Shown here: piece by piece, positions 1 through 6,648 of the stretch | How the letters are laid out: each line of letters begins with the position of its first letter | Position numbering within the stretch: position 1 is the stretch's first letter | Assembly (NCBI GenBank): GCA_934539245.1 | Contig: CAKTCK010000006.1 | Location: 1 to 64,000 of the forward strand | From: an uncultured Faecalibacterium sp. | Lineage (GTDB): Bacteria > Bacillota > Clostridia > Oscillospirales > Ruminococcaceae | Length of the DNA: 64,000 nt | Direction of reading: 5' to 3' | The notes under the pieces: generated by a model | What the model saw: the letters and a program-made list of their open reading frames with translations, nothing else | What the model was told of the DNA's origin: nothing | The model's database searches: none | Position numbers and translations under genes: made by a program

Positions 1-95
1 TTCCAACACGAAAATAGGTTCCGTTACAAGTTCTTTCGATATTGTTCAATTTTCAAGGTCCTGTGCGCCTCAGCCTTGCGGCTGACGACTTGATT
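1..95 (-). other. 5' leader of a leftward rRNA operon (rRNA gene lies outside the window)
   Basis: Read on the minus strand, this stretch holds the tract ACCTTGAAAATTGAACAATA followed by a GAACTTG-type segment. That pattern is common in pre-16S leaders of Firmicutes. A short hairpin (CAGCC/GGCTG, 71-84) lies just downstream of promoter P2. No rRNA sequence itself is visible before the window edge, so the identification rests on the leader motif and on the two strong upstream promoters. Confidence 0.6.
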
Positions 96-124
96 ATTTT
101 ACCACAGAAGCGGTTTTTTGTCAA
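96..124 (-). promoter_or_regulatory. Consensus sigma-A promoter P2 of the rRNA leader
   Basis: On the minus strand a perfect -35 TTGACA (119-124) and a -10 TAAAAT (96-101) are separated by 17 bases. It is the proximal member of a tandem promoter pair, as is usual for rRNA operons. Confidence 0.8.
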
Positions 125-281
125 GCACTTTTTTGAGAAGCTTTTGAAGTTTTTTGAACTTAAATCGTTCAGCAGTTTCTCGGTGCTAACCGGAACATTT
201 GAACGTTCATTGGTTCTTTTCAAGAGCTTCCTGCTGGAACTTCAGAAGTCATTCTTTTGTCTCAGCGCTTGGCGCTCAAGT

Positions 282-310
282 ATAATACCACACCCCGGGG
301 TTCTTGTCAA
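282..310 (-). promoter_or_regulatory. Consensus sigma-A promoter P1 of the rRNA leader
   Basis: On the minus strand -35 TTGACA (305-310) and -10 TATTAT (282-287) are separated by exactly 17 bases. It lies 186 bases upstream of P2 and points the same way. Confidence 0.8.
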
Positions 311-356
311 CACTTTTTGACATCTTTTTTCCAATTTCTTTGCGGAGGCAAAAGCC

Positions 357-385
357 TTGCGTATCGGCGGCGGGTGCGCTATTAT
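357..385 (+). promoter_or_regulatory. Probable promoter of the coaX-like gene
   Basis: TTGCGT (357-362) and TATTAT (380-385) with a 17-base spacer, about 45 bases upstream of the start codon. Confidence 0.5.
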
Positions 386-428
386 ATATTATATACATTA
401 TAAAGCGCCGCGAAAGGAGCCCTGACCC

Positions 429-1205
429 ATGATCCTCACCGTCAATATCGGCAACACCCACATCACCGTGGGCGGCTACGAACAAGATACCCTGATCTTC
501 TGCGGGCGGCTGCACTCCGACCCTGCTGCCACGGTGGAGGAATACGCCATCCGGCTGGTGAACCTGTTACAGCTATACGGGGCATCCCCGGCGCAGATCG
601 AGGGCGGCATTCTGGGCAGTGTGGTGCCCATGCTCAGCGGGCGGGTGCTGGCGGCTTTACAGCTCTTATGCAAGGCACGCATCCTGACCGTGGGGCCGGG
701 GCTGAAAAGCGGCATCAAGCTGCGGCTGGACAATCCCGCACAGCTGGGCGCAGAGCTTCTGTGCGGCGCGGTGGCGGCGCTGGCAGAGTGTCCCGGGCCG
801 CTGGTGGTCATCTCGGCAGACACCGCCATCTCCCTGATGGCGGTAAACGCAAAGCAGGAGCTTGTGGGCGGTGTGATCCTGCCCGGGCCGCAGCTTTCCA
901 TGAATGCGCTGGTTCAGAAAACCGCCCAGCTGCCCCAGATCGACCCCGCCGCCCGCGCATCGGATTCGGTGCTGGGCAAGAGCACCTCGGCCTGCTTACA
1001 GAACGGCTTCGTGCTGGGCACCGCCAGTATGCTGGACGGTCTGGCCGACCGCTTCTGCGCCGAGTTGGGTGCGCAGACCGCTTTTTACGCTACCGGCGAC
1101 CTGCCCCGCTCCATCCGGGAGGCCTGCCGCACCCCCATCCACTACCGCGAGACCCTGATCACCGACGGCCTGCACCGCATCTGGCTGCGAAACCGGAAGG
1201 GTTGA
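429..1205 (+). CDS. coaX: Type III pantothenate kinase-like protein (CoaX family, altered active site)
   Basis: This 258-residue protein belongs to the CoaX/type III pantothenate kinase family, whose members phosphorylate pantothenate as the first step of coenzyme A synthesis. The fold markers are present: an N-terminal phosphate-binding segment VNIGNTHITVGG, the substrate segment LRLDNPAQLGAELL, and VGGVILPGPQLSMNAL. Compared with characterised members such as Thermotoga TM0883, the three aspartates expected at the catalytic centre differ. The motif VDVGNT reads VNIGNT, GADR reads GAEL, and IDMGTATT reads ISADTAIS. An AAAGGAG ribosome site precedes the ATG. Either the active site tolerates these changes or the protein is a paralogue with another role. 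Family membership is clear; kinase activity is not. Confidence 0.75.
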   Translation: MILTVNIGNTHITVGGYEQDTLIFCGRLHSDPAATVEEYAIRLVNLLQLYGASPAQIEGGILGSVVPMLSGRVLAALQLLCKARILTVGPGLKSGIKLRLDNPAQLGAELLCGAVAALAECPGPLVVISADTAISLMAVNAKQELVGGVILPGPQLSMNALVQKTAQLPQIDPAARASDSVLGKSTSACLQNGFVLGTASMLDGLADRFCAELGAQTAFYATGDLPRSIREACRTPIHYRETLITDGLHRIWLRNRKG

Positions 1206-1215
1206 CGATTTTCGT

Positions 1216-1244
1216 TTGCATTTTGCATCCTGATGTGTTATACT
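1216..1244 (+). promoter_or_regulatory. Promoter of tRNA-Arg
   Basis: TTGCAT (1216-1221) and TATACT (1239-1244) with a 17-base spacer, about 30 bases before the tRNA. Confidence 0.6.
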
Positions 1245-1275
1245 GTGTTGTACCCACCAAAGGGGTACGGCATTT

Positions 1276-1352
1276 GCGATCGTAGCTCAGCTGGATAGAG
1301 CGTTCGGCTCCGACCCGGAAGGCCAGAGGTTCGAATCCTCCCGGTCGCACCA
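1276..1352 (+). tRNA. tRNA-Arg (anticodon CCG)
   Basis: A full cloverleaf can be drawn. The acceptor stem GCGATCG pairs with CGGTCGC, the D stem is GCTC/GAGC, and the anticodon stem TTCGG/CCGGA has loop CTCCGAC, giving anticodon CCG. The T loop is TTCGAAT, and CCA is encoded at 1350-1352. The outermost T-stem pair (A49-C65) is mismatched. It reads the rarer arginine codon CGG. Confidence 0.93.
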
Positions 1353-1390
1353 AGGACTGCTGCACAGGTTCTGTGCAGCAGTCCTTTTTT
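1353..1390 (+). terminator. Rho-independent terminator of tRNA-Arg
   Basis: A 15-bp stem AGGACTGCTGCACAG / CTGTGCAGCAGTCCT with loop GTT, followed by a T-run. The stem abuts the encoded CCA directly. The CTGCTGCAC core recurs in other terminators of this window. Confidence 0.9.
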
Positions 1391-1411
1391 ATTTATTTTA
1401 TTGAATCCATC

Positions 1412-1439
1412 TTGCAAAAGTACCGCAGTGCCTTATAAT
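1412..1439 (+). promoter_or_regulatory. Promoter of the first MATE gene
   Basis: TTGCAA (1412-1417) and TATAAT (1434-1439) with a 16-base spacer. A GTGCCC/GGGCAC hairpin lies between it and the gene start. Confidence 0.6.
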
Positions 1440-1500
1440 AGAGGCTGTGCCCCGGTGTGCGCGGGCACGGTTTAGGATGTATAGGATAAAGGAAAAAAGT

Positions 1501-2862
1501 ATGGCTTCTCAAACGAATACGCTGACGGAAGGCCCTCTGGCCAAGCAGATTTTTCTGGTCAGTCTGCCGCTGGCGCTTTCCAACCTGCTGCAGGTGCTGT
1601 TCAATATGTCGGACGTAGCGGTGGTGGGGCGCTTTGCCGGTTCCACGGCGCTGGGCGCTGTGGGCTCCACCAGCACGCTGGTGACCCTGTTCACCGGCTT
1701 TCTCATTGGCCTGAGCAACGGCATCAACGTGCTGGTGGCGCGTTTTTACGGTGCGCGCCACCCCAAGGACGTGAAAAAGACCGTCCACTCAGCGGCCATC
1801 ATAAGCGCCGTTGCCGGTGTGGTGCTGCTGCTTATCGGCCTGCTGGGCTCCCCTGCCATGCTGCGGCTGCTGAACACCAAGGAGGATCTGCTGCCCGGCG
1901 CGATCTTATATCTGCGGGTGTATTTTCTGGGTATGCCGGCGCTGGCGCTGTACAACTTCGGCAACGCGGTGTTCAGCTCCATCGGCGACACCAAAAAGCC
2001 GCTGATGTATCTGTCCATTGCCGGTGCGCTGAACGTTCTGCTGAACCTGTTCTTTGTCATCGTGTGCGATTTGAGCGTGGTGGGCGTGGCGCTGGCCAGT
2101 GCCATCAGTCAGTGCGTTTCGGCATTTCTGATCCTGCGGGCGCTGACCCGGGTGCAGGACTGCTACGCGCTGGACCCGCACAAATTGCAGCTGGACCCGG
2201 CGCAGGCCAAGAGCATCCTTGCGCTGGGCGTGCCCGCCGGTTTGCAGAACGCTATTTTTGCCATTGCCAACCTGTTCATTCAGGCAGGCGTCAACTCCTT
2301 CGACTCTCTGATGGTCAAGGGCAACAGCGCTGCCGCCAACGCGGATGCGCTGATCTACGACTGCATGGCGGCCTTCTACATGGCCTGCGCCAGCTTTATG
2401 AGCCAGAACTACGGCGCAGGACGGCCTGACCGGGTGAAGAAGAGCTACTTCATCAGTCTGGGCTATTCCTTCGGCGTGGGGCTTGCGCTGGGCGCGGCGC
2501 TGTTCTTCTGCGGGCCATCCTTCCTTGCGCTGTTCACCACCGAAGCGGCGGTCATCGACGCCGGCATGAAGCGTGTGGCCGTGATGGCCTTTGCCTACTG
2601 CATCTCGGCCTTTATGGACTGCACCATCGCCGCCTCCCGCGGGCTAGGCAAGACGGTGGTGCCCACCGTCATCGTGGTGCTGGGCTCCTGCGTGTTCCGG
2701 GTGATCTGGGTGTACACCATCTTTGCGCACTTCCACACTATCCCCGCGCTGTACCTGCTGTACCCGTGCAGCTGGACGCTGACCGCACTGGCAGAAATCG
2801 CCTATTTTGCCAGCTGCTACAAGCGTGCAATGACTATTTTCCGTAAGCAGGCGGCGGCGTAA
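1501..2862 (+). CDS. MATE family efflux transporter
   Basis: A 453-residue integral membrane protein of the multidrug and toxic compound extrusion family, which exports cationic compounds in exchange for sodium or protons. About twelve hydrophobic helices are visible. The N-terminal MATE signature region GPLAKQIFLVSLPLALSNLLQ contains the usual Pro, and a second half repeats the fold after about residue 230 (GVPAGLQNAIFAIANLFIQ). I prefer the start at 1501, because AAAGGAAAA precedes it and the family alignment begins there; an in-frame upstream ATG at 1447 lies inside a leader hairpin. The gene is monocistronic, between its own promoter and terminator. The substrate cannot be told. Confidence 0.88.
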   Translation: MASQTNTLTEGPLAKQIFLVSLPLALSNLLQVLFNMSDVAVVGRFAGSTALGAVGSTSTLVTLFTGFLIGLSNGINVLVARFYGARHPKDVKKTVHSAAIISAVAGVVLLLIGLLGSPAMLRLLNTKEDLLPGAILYLRVYFLGMPALALYNFGNAVFSSIGDTKKPLMYLSIAGALNVLLNLFFVIVCDLSVVGVALASAISQCVSAFLILRALTRVQDCYALDPHKLQLDPAQAKSILALGVPAGLQNAIFAIANLFIQAGVNSFDSLMVKGNSAAANADALIYDCMAAFYMACASFMSQNYGAGRPDRVKKSYFISLGYSFGVGLALGAALFFCGPSFLALFTTEAAVIDAGMKRVAVMAFAYCISAFMDCTIAASRGLGKTVVPTVIVVLGSCVFRVIWVYTIFAHFHTIPALYLLYPCSWTLTALAEIAYFASCYKRAMTIFRKQAAA

Positions 2863-2886
2863 GAGGACGAATTATTTTTAATTTCG

Positions 2887-2926
2887 GGATACCGGAGCGT
2901 CTGCGGACGCTCCGGTATCCTTTTTT
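2887..2926 (+). terminator. Terminator of the first MATE gene
   Basis: A 15-bp perfect stem GGATACCGGAGCGTC / GACGCTCCGGTATCC with loop TGCG, followed by TTTTTT. Confidence 0.9.
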
Positions 2927-3024
2927 CACGGGAGGGGGCGTGATGGCAAACGGCATTTGCAGCGCTTGTTTCCTGCGGAAACATTCGCGCTGCGGGTAGG
3001 CTTTTTGCAGTTTTCAGCGGACAA

Positions 3025-3147
3025 CCCTCTCAGGCTCACTTCGTTCGCCAGCTCCCCCGAAGGGGGAGCTTTTACCATCTTTCGGCTCACATGAATAAAG
3101 CTCCCCCTTCGGGGGAGCTGGCACGCCGTCAGGCGTGACTGAGAGGG
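3025..3147. repeat. Intergenic palindromic repeat, copy 1
   Basis: The element opens with CCCTCTCAGGCTCAC and closes with GTGACTGAGAGGG, and contains two AGCTCCCCC/GGGGGAGCT blocks in inverted order. It is a short member of the repeat family found throughout this window. Confidence 0.75.
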
Positions 3148-3190
3148 TTCGTTTTCGCCGCAAAGCGCTGCGGGCGAAACCGAACCTCTT

Positions 3191-3262
3191 GATTGTATTT
3201 GTATGCTACAAAAAAATGACCGCCCCTGTCTACCAAACCGTGGCGGTCATTCTTATGATTAA
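3191..3262 (+). pseudogene. C-terminal remnant of a small type I toxin-like ORF
   Basis: An open frame without a usable N-terminus ends with ...MLQKNDRPCLPNRGGHSYD and a TAA stop. A polar KNDRP tail encoded across a TGACCGCC/GGCGGTCA inverted repeat is reminiscent of small holin-like (Fst/Hol_Tox-type) toxins. There the toxin's 3' end and an antisense RNA share a bidirectional terminator. The hydrophobic N-terminal part is missing, and repeat copy 1 lies in its place. The toxin assignment is an inference. Confidence 0.35.
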
Positions 3263-3305
3263 CTGAACCGGTTGGGAGCTGGCCATTGCAGTCAGCGCCT
3301 TTTCC
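3209..3305 (-). ncRNA. Small antisense-type RNA, candidate type I antitoxin
   Basis: A perfect promoter on the minus strand is followed after about 90 bases by a terminator. Its stem AATGACCGCC/GGCGGTCATT (3242-3251 with 3215-3224) is followed by seven T on the transcribed strand. No ORF of note lies between. The RNA would be complementary to the end of the toxin-like remnant, the layout of a par/Fst-type antitoxin RNA. The transcription unit is well supported; the antitoxin role is inferred. Confidence 0.5.
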
Positions 3306-3311
3306 ATTTCA

Positions 3312-3340
3312 AGTATACCCAGTTTCGGCAGGGATGTCAA
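3312..3340 (-). promoter_or_regulatory. Consensus promoter of the small RNA
   Basis: -35 TTGACA (3335-3340) and -10 TATACT (3312-3317) on the minus strand, 17-base spacer. Confidence 0.7.
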
Positions 3341-3401
3341 GGGCACTTTGCACGACATTGTGTCGTTTCTAAACAAGGCGCGAGCGCTTGTTCTTCCACG
3401 C

Positions 3402-3439
3402 AAAAAGGCTGCTGCACGGTTTTGTGCAGCAGCCTTTTT
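3402..3439 (-). terminator. Terminator of the FMN/FAD reductase gene (bidirectional)
   Basis: Stem AAAAAGGCTGCTGCAC / GTGCAGCAGCCTTTTT with a six-base loop. It lies just downstream of the leftward gene ending at 3472 and shares the CTGCTGCAC core with other terminators here. Confidence 0.88.
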
Positions 3440-3471
3440 ATGTCTTATGGGTCAGGGGCTCAGAGCGCAGC

Positions 3472-5385
3472 TCAGATCTCCTTTTTCAGGGTCTCGCCCA
3501 TGATGTAGCCGTAGGTCAGAGCGGCATCGAAGCCCATGCCGTACTGCTTGGCGTCCTTCTCCTCGATGGAGCCGCAGACGTCGCCGGCAGCGTACAGGCC
3601 GGGGATAGCCTTCTTGTCCTCGGTCAGGACGTGGCAATCGGTATCGATGGCCAGACCTGCGGTGGTCAGGTAGAAGGTGGGGTCAACGCGGATCGCCCAC
3701 AGACCGTCGCGGGTCTCGATGTAGGGGCAGTTGCGGCGGCCGAACTCGTCCGGCTCACCAGCCAGAGCGGCGGCGTTGTTAGCCTCGATGGCGTCTGCCA
3801 GATTGGGCAGGTTCAGCTCCTCGGAAGCCTTCTCCACGCTGTCGTAGTGCACAGCCTCGCCCTTCTCGAACATGGCAACATAGCCGTTGAAGCCGTAGGA
3901 CTCGCTGTCGCGCAGCTTGATGGCGGAGGACTCGTCGAACACATAGTAGAAGGTGTCGCCGTTGTCCTTGTTCAGCTTTGCCTTTGCCATGGTGTAGTGG
4001 TTATCGGAGACGATGTTGCCGATGTTGTCGCCCTTGATGTTGACCATGATGCCGGGCGCAGTCTGGTGGATGAAGGCCAGCTCAAACTTGCTCTTGTAGC
4101 TGGACAGGAAGGCGGGCAGAGCGCGGTTCTCGCACTCCACATAGCCGCCGGCGTCGATACCCATCTGGATGCCCTCGCCGGTCATGCTGGAAGCGCAGTT
4201 AAAGAAGAAGTCGGCGTAGTCGGGGCTGTACTTCTTCAGCATTTCGGGGTTCTTGGCAAAGCCGCCGGAAGCAAGGCAGACAGCCTTGCCGCGCAGGGTG
4301 TAGCTTGCGCCGTTCTCGCCCTTAGCGTGGAAGCCCACAACACGGCCGCTCTCGTCCTTGATCAGGTCGGTGACGCTGGTGGAGTAGATGATCTTGCCCT
4401 TCTCGTACTTCTCCACGCGCTGTGCCATGAACATCATGGCATAGCCTGCGCCGCCCTCGTAGCAGCCGGGTGCCAGATACGGGGTGGAAGCGCCGTACTG
4501 GGTAGCGCTTTCGTAGTTGCCCATGGTGTTGAAGCCGATGCCGATGCCTGCCATCCAGTCCACCAGGTCACCAGCGACGGTGTACTGCTTGGTCATGTAG
4601 GGCATTTCACCGTTGAAGAACTCGGTGCGGTGGTACTTCTCCATGGTCTGCCAGAAGTTCATCATGCCTTCCAGCGTGCCCATAGCAGAGCTGCGGAAGC
4701 TGCCGTCCACATCGTAGTTGTACTGCAGCTTGGAGCCTGCGGTGGCAACGCCGCCGTAGGTCATGGACATGGAGCCGCCGGGGATATCGCGCTTCTCCAC
4801 CAGAATGACGCTGTAGCCGGCCTCCAGCAGGCGGCAGGCGCAGGTCAGGCCGGAGGTGCCGGCACCCATGATGACGACATCAGCCTCTTCCTCGATGACC
4901 TCGTTGGAAGCTGCAATGGTGACTTCCTTGGAGAAGTCGTCCACGTTATAGCCAGCCAGCTCGATGGCCTCCTTCACAGCTGCCTTGACAGCCATGGAGG
5001 TGATGGAGGAGCCGCGCAGGTTGGGCACGTTGACGCTCTGGTGCTCGACGATGGCGGCGGGGATGCGGGAGCAGGCATAGTTGCCGATGCCGATGGTCTC
5101 CTCGTGAGACAGCACCTCACAGGCAGTGATCTTGCCGTCAAAGAAGGTGGTGGCAACATGCACCCAGCTTTCGTGACCCATCGCCTTGGTGACGTACTTG
5201 CCGTCTACCGGGGAGGAGGGCTTGGTCACAGCGGAGGAAGCAGCAGAGGAAGCTGCGGAGGAAGCGGGAGCACTGGTGGTGCTGGAAGCGGAGTTGCCGC
5301 AGGCGGTCAGCAGACCGGCAGCAGCTGCGCCCATGGTGCCCACAGCGGCACCGCGCATAAAGTTGCGACGAGAGATCTTAGCCAT
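3472..5385 (-). CDS. Tat-exported lipoprotein FMN/FAD-dependent reductase (fumarate/urocanate reductase-like)
   Basis: A 637-residue flavoprotein. The N-terminus carries a twin-arginine motif (SRRNF) and a lipobox (LLTAC, Cys near residue 29), so the folded protein is probably anchored outside the membrane. After an Ala/Ser linker comes an FMN-binding domain (about 60-150) whose segment GSSITSMAV resembles the SGATxxS motif, where ApbE attaches FMN to Thr. A FAD domain follows, with dinucleotide motif VVIMGAGTSGLTCACR (about 175-190). Such proteins reduce small extracellular acceptors during anaerobic respiration. The region usually reading HHTMGG in fumarate reductases here reads FYLTTAGL, and GGNALADA is also replaced, so the acceptor is probably not fumarate. 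A LysR gene is divergent and may control it. Confidence 0.82.
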   Translation of the reverse strand: MAKISRRNFMRGAAVGTMGAAAAGLLTACGNSASSTTSAPASSAASSAASSAVTKPSSPVDGKYVTKAMGHESWVHVATTFFDGKITACEVLSHEETIGIGNYACSRIPAAIVEHQSVNVPNLRGSSITSMAVKAAVKEAIELAGYNVDDFSKEVTIAASNEVIEEEADVVIMGAGTSGLTCACRLLEAGYSVILVEKRDIPGGSMSMTYGGVATAGSKLQYNYDVDGSFRSSAMGTLEGMMNFWQTMEKYHRTEFFNGEMPYMTKQYTVAGDLVDWMAGIGIGFNTMGNYESATQYGASTPYLAPGCYEGGAGYAMMFMAQRVEKYEKGKIIYSTSVTDLIKDESGRVVGFHAKGENGASYTLRGKAVCLASGGFAKNPEMLKKYSPDYADFFFNCASSMTGEGIQMGIDAGGYVECENRALPAFLSSYKSKFELAFIHQTAPGIMVNIKGDNIGNIVSDNHYTMAKAKLNKDNGDTFYYVFDESSAIKLRDSESYGFNGYVAMFEKGEAVHYDSVEKASEELNLPNLADAIEANNAAALAGEPDEFGRRNCPYIETRDGLWAIRVDPTFYLTTAGLAIDTDCHVLTEDKKAIPGLYAAGDVCGSIEEKDAKQYGMGFDAALTYGYIMGETLKKEI

Positions 5386-5462
5386 AAGGTTCGCCTTTCT
5401 TTTTCTTTTCTCTTCTTTTTTGCGTTTTTCCTGTTCCTTCGTGCATTTTGAACATTGATACG

Positions 5463-5491
5463 ATTATAGCAAAGTTTCGTTCCGGTGTGAA
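5463..5491 (-). promoter_or_regulatory. Promoter of the FMN/FAD reductase gene
   Basis: On the minus strand TTCACA (5486-5491) and TATAAT (5463-5468) with a 17-base spacer. Confidence 0.65.
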
Positions 5492-5505
5492 ATACAAATT
5501 TGCAT
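5492..5505. promoter_or_regulatory. Near-palindromic operator candidate for the LysR regulator
   Basis: ATACAAATTTGCAT is a 14-bp palindrome apart from one pair. It lies immediately upstream of the reductase -35 box in the divergent intergenic region, where LysR proteins usually bind. Confidence 0.4.
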
Positions 5506-5541
5506 CCCGATTTATCAAATCTCTTTATAAATTTCTTTCTC

Positions 5542-5570
5542 TTTACGGCGTGTCAGCAATCCTGTATAAT
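5542..5570 (+). promoter_or_regulatory. Promoter of the LysR gene
   Basis: TTTACG (5542-5547) and TATAAT (5565-5570) with a 17-base spacer. Confidence 0.55.
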
Positions 5571-5611
5571 AAAGATGACCATCTTTTTTACCCAAGGAGG
5601 CGCGCGGTTCT

Positions 5612-6529
5612 ATGACGATTTACCAGTTGGAGTGCTTTATTGCCGTAGCAGAGGAGCTGAATTTCAGCGCCGCCGCCGAGCGGCTGTTCACCACCCAGCC
5701 CGCCATCACCTACCAGATCAATGCGCTGGAAAAGGAGACCGGGCTGCACCTGTTCGAGCGCACCACCCGCCGCACCAAGCTGACCGCCGCCGGGCAGTCC
5801 TTTTATCTGGACATGGTGCAGATGACCAGCTTTGGCCGGCAGGCGCTGAAAAAGGCGCAGGATATTCAGGAAGCCGACCGCTCCCGCCTGACGGTGGGTC
5901 TGCGGCAGCTGTTCGACTACGGCACTTTTTCCAGCATTCTTGCCGAGTTCCAGCACCAGTTCCCCAACGCCTGCGTGGACGTTGTGCCGCAGGACAACCG
6001 CCGCCCACTGGAGCAGCTGCGCTCCGGGCAGCTGGACATCGGCTTTTTCTACGCCACCGAGCACTCCCGCGACCGGGATATCTCCTTTACGCCCCTGTTC
6101 GTTCTGGGATACCATGTGCTGATGAACCCTAACTCTCCCCTTGCCGACCGGCGGGCGCTGCATCTGGCAGACCTGAAAGGGCAGAGCGTGGTGTCCTCCG
6201 GCGCGTTCGACAGCTTTCTGTCTGCCTGTCAGGGGCCGTCGCTGGAGCAGCTGGCGCAGGTGGGGGTGGATTGCAGCAAGATCTCTCCCAGCTTTGAGGG
6301 TGCGCTGATCATGATCCAGATGGGCACTGCCATGTCCATCGTGCCCTGCCTGTCCACGGCGGTGATCCCGGGCATCGTCAAGGTGCCGCTGCTGGATTTT
6401 CCCCCGGTGACGGTGGAGATCGCCGCCATGCGCCACGCACCCCGGCTGGAGGTGCAGTCCTTTATCGAGATCGCCAAGCAGAAGTACGCCCATCCCCACG
6501 ACCCGCTGCTGATGGAGACGCTGATCTAA
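5612..6529 (+). CDS. LysR family transcriptional regulator
   Basis: A 305-residue LysR-type regulator. The N-terminal winged helix-turn-helix (residues 1-60, TIYQLECFIAVAEELNFSAA then AERLFTTQPAITYQINALEK) is complete, and a periplasmic-binding-protein-like effector domain fills the rest. AAGGAGG lies at good distance before the ATG. It is divergent from the exported flavin reductase, with a 226-base shared control region that holds both promoters and a palindrome. By the usual LysR arrangement it probably senses the reductase substrate or a related carboxylate; this is inference. Confidence 0.9.
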   Translation: MTIYQLECFIAVAEELNFSAAAERLFTTQPAITYQINALEKETGLHLFERTTRRTKLTAAGQSFYLDMVQMTSFGRQALKKAQDIQEADRSRLTVGLRQLFDYGTFSSILAEFQHQFPNACVDVVPQDNRRPLEQLRSGQLDIGFFYATEHSRDRDISFTPLFVLGYHVLMNPNSPLADRRALHLADLKGQSVVSSGAFDSFLSACQGPSLEQLAQVGVDCSKISPSFEGALIMIQMGTAMSIVPCLSTAVIPGIVKVPLLDFPPVTVEIAAMRHAPRLEVQSFIEIAKQKYAHPHDPLLMETLI

Positions 6530-6534
6530 AAATT

Positions 6535-6575
6535 GTCCCCCGGGAAAATCCGCGGATCTTCCCGGGGGACTTTTT
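6535..6575 (+). terminator. Terminator of the LysR gene
   Basis: Stem GTCCCCCGGGAA / TTCCCGGGGGAC, loop of 12 bases, then TTTTT. Confidence 0.9.
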
Positions 6576-6599
6576 ACGAAAGGGGGCGTCCCTGCACAC

Positions 6600-6636
6600 A
6601 AAAGGGCCACTGCACAAACCGTGCAGCAGCCCTCTT
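6600..6636 (-). terminator. Terminator of the esterase gene
   Basis: On the minus strand GGGCTGCTGCAC pairs with GTGCAGTGGCCC (one mismatch) and is followed by TTTT. It is another CTGCTGCAC-core terminator. Confidence 0.8.
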
Positions 6637-6648
6637 ACTTTTTAGTGA

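Noticed and set aside
3388..5451. A 687-codon open frame on the plus strand across the flavin reductase gene
   Set aside because: It is the antisense of a well-supported gene with Tat signal, lipobox and flavin motifs; it has no ribosome site and its product is a low-complexity Val/Gly/His-rich sequence caused by the high GC content.
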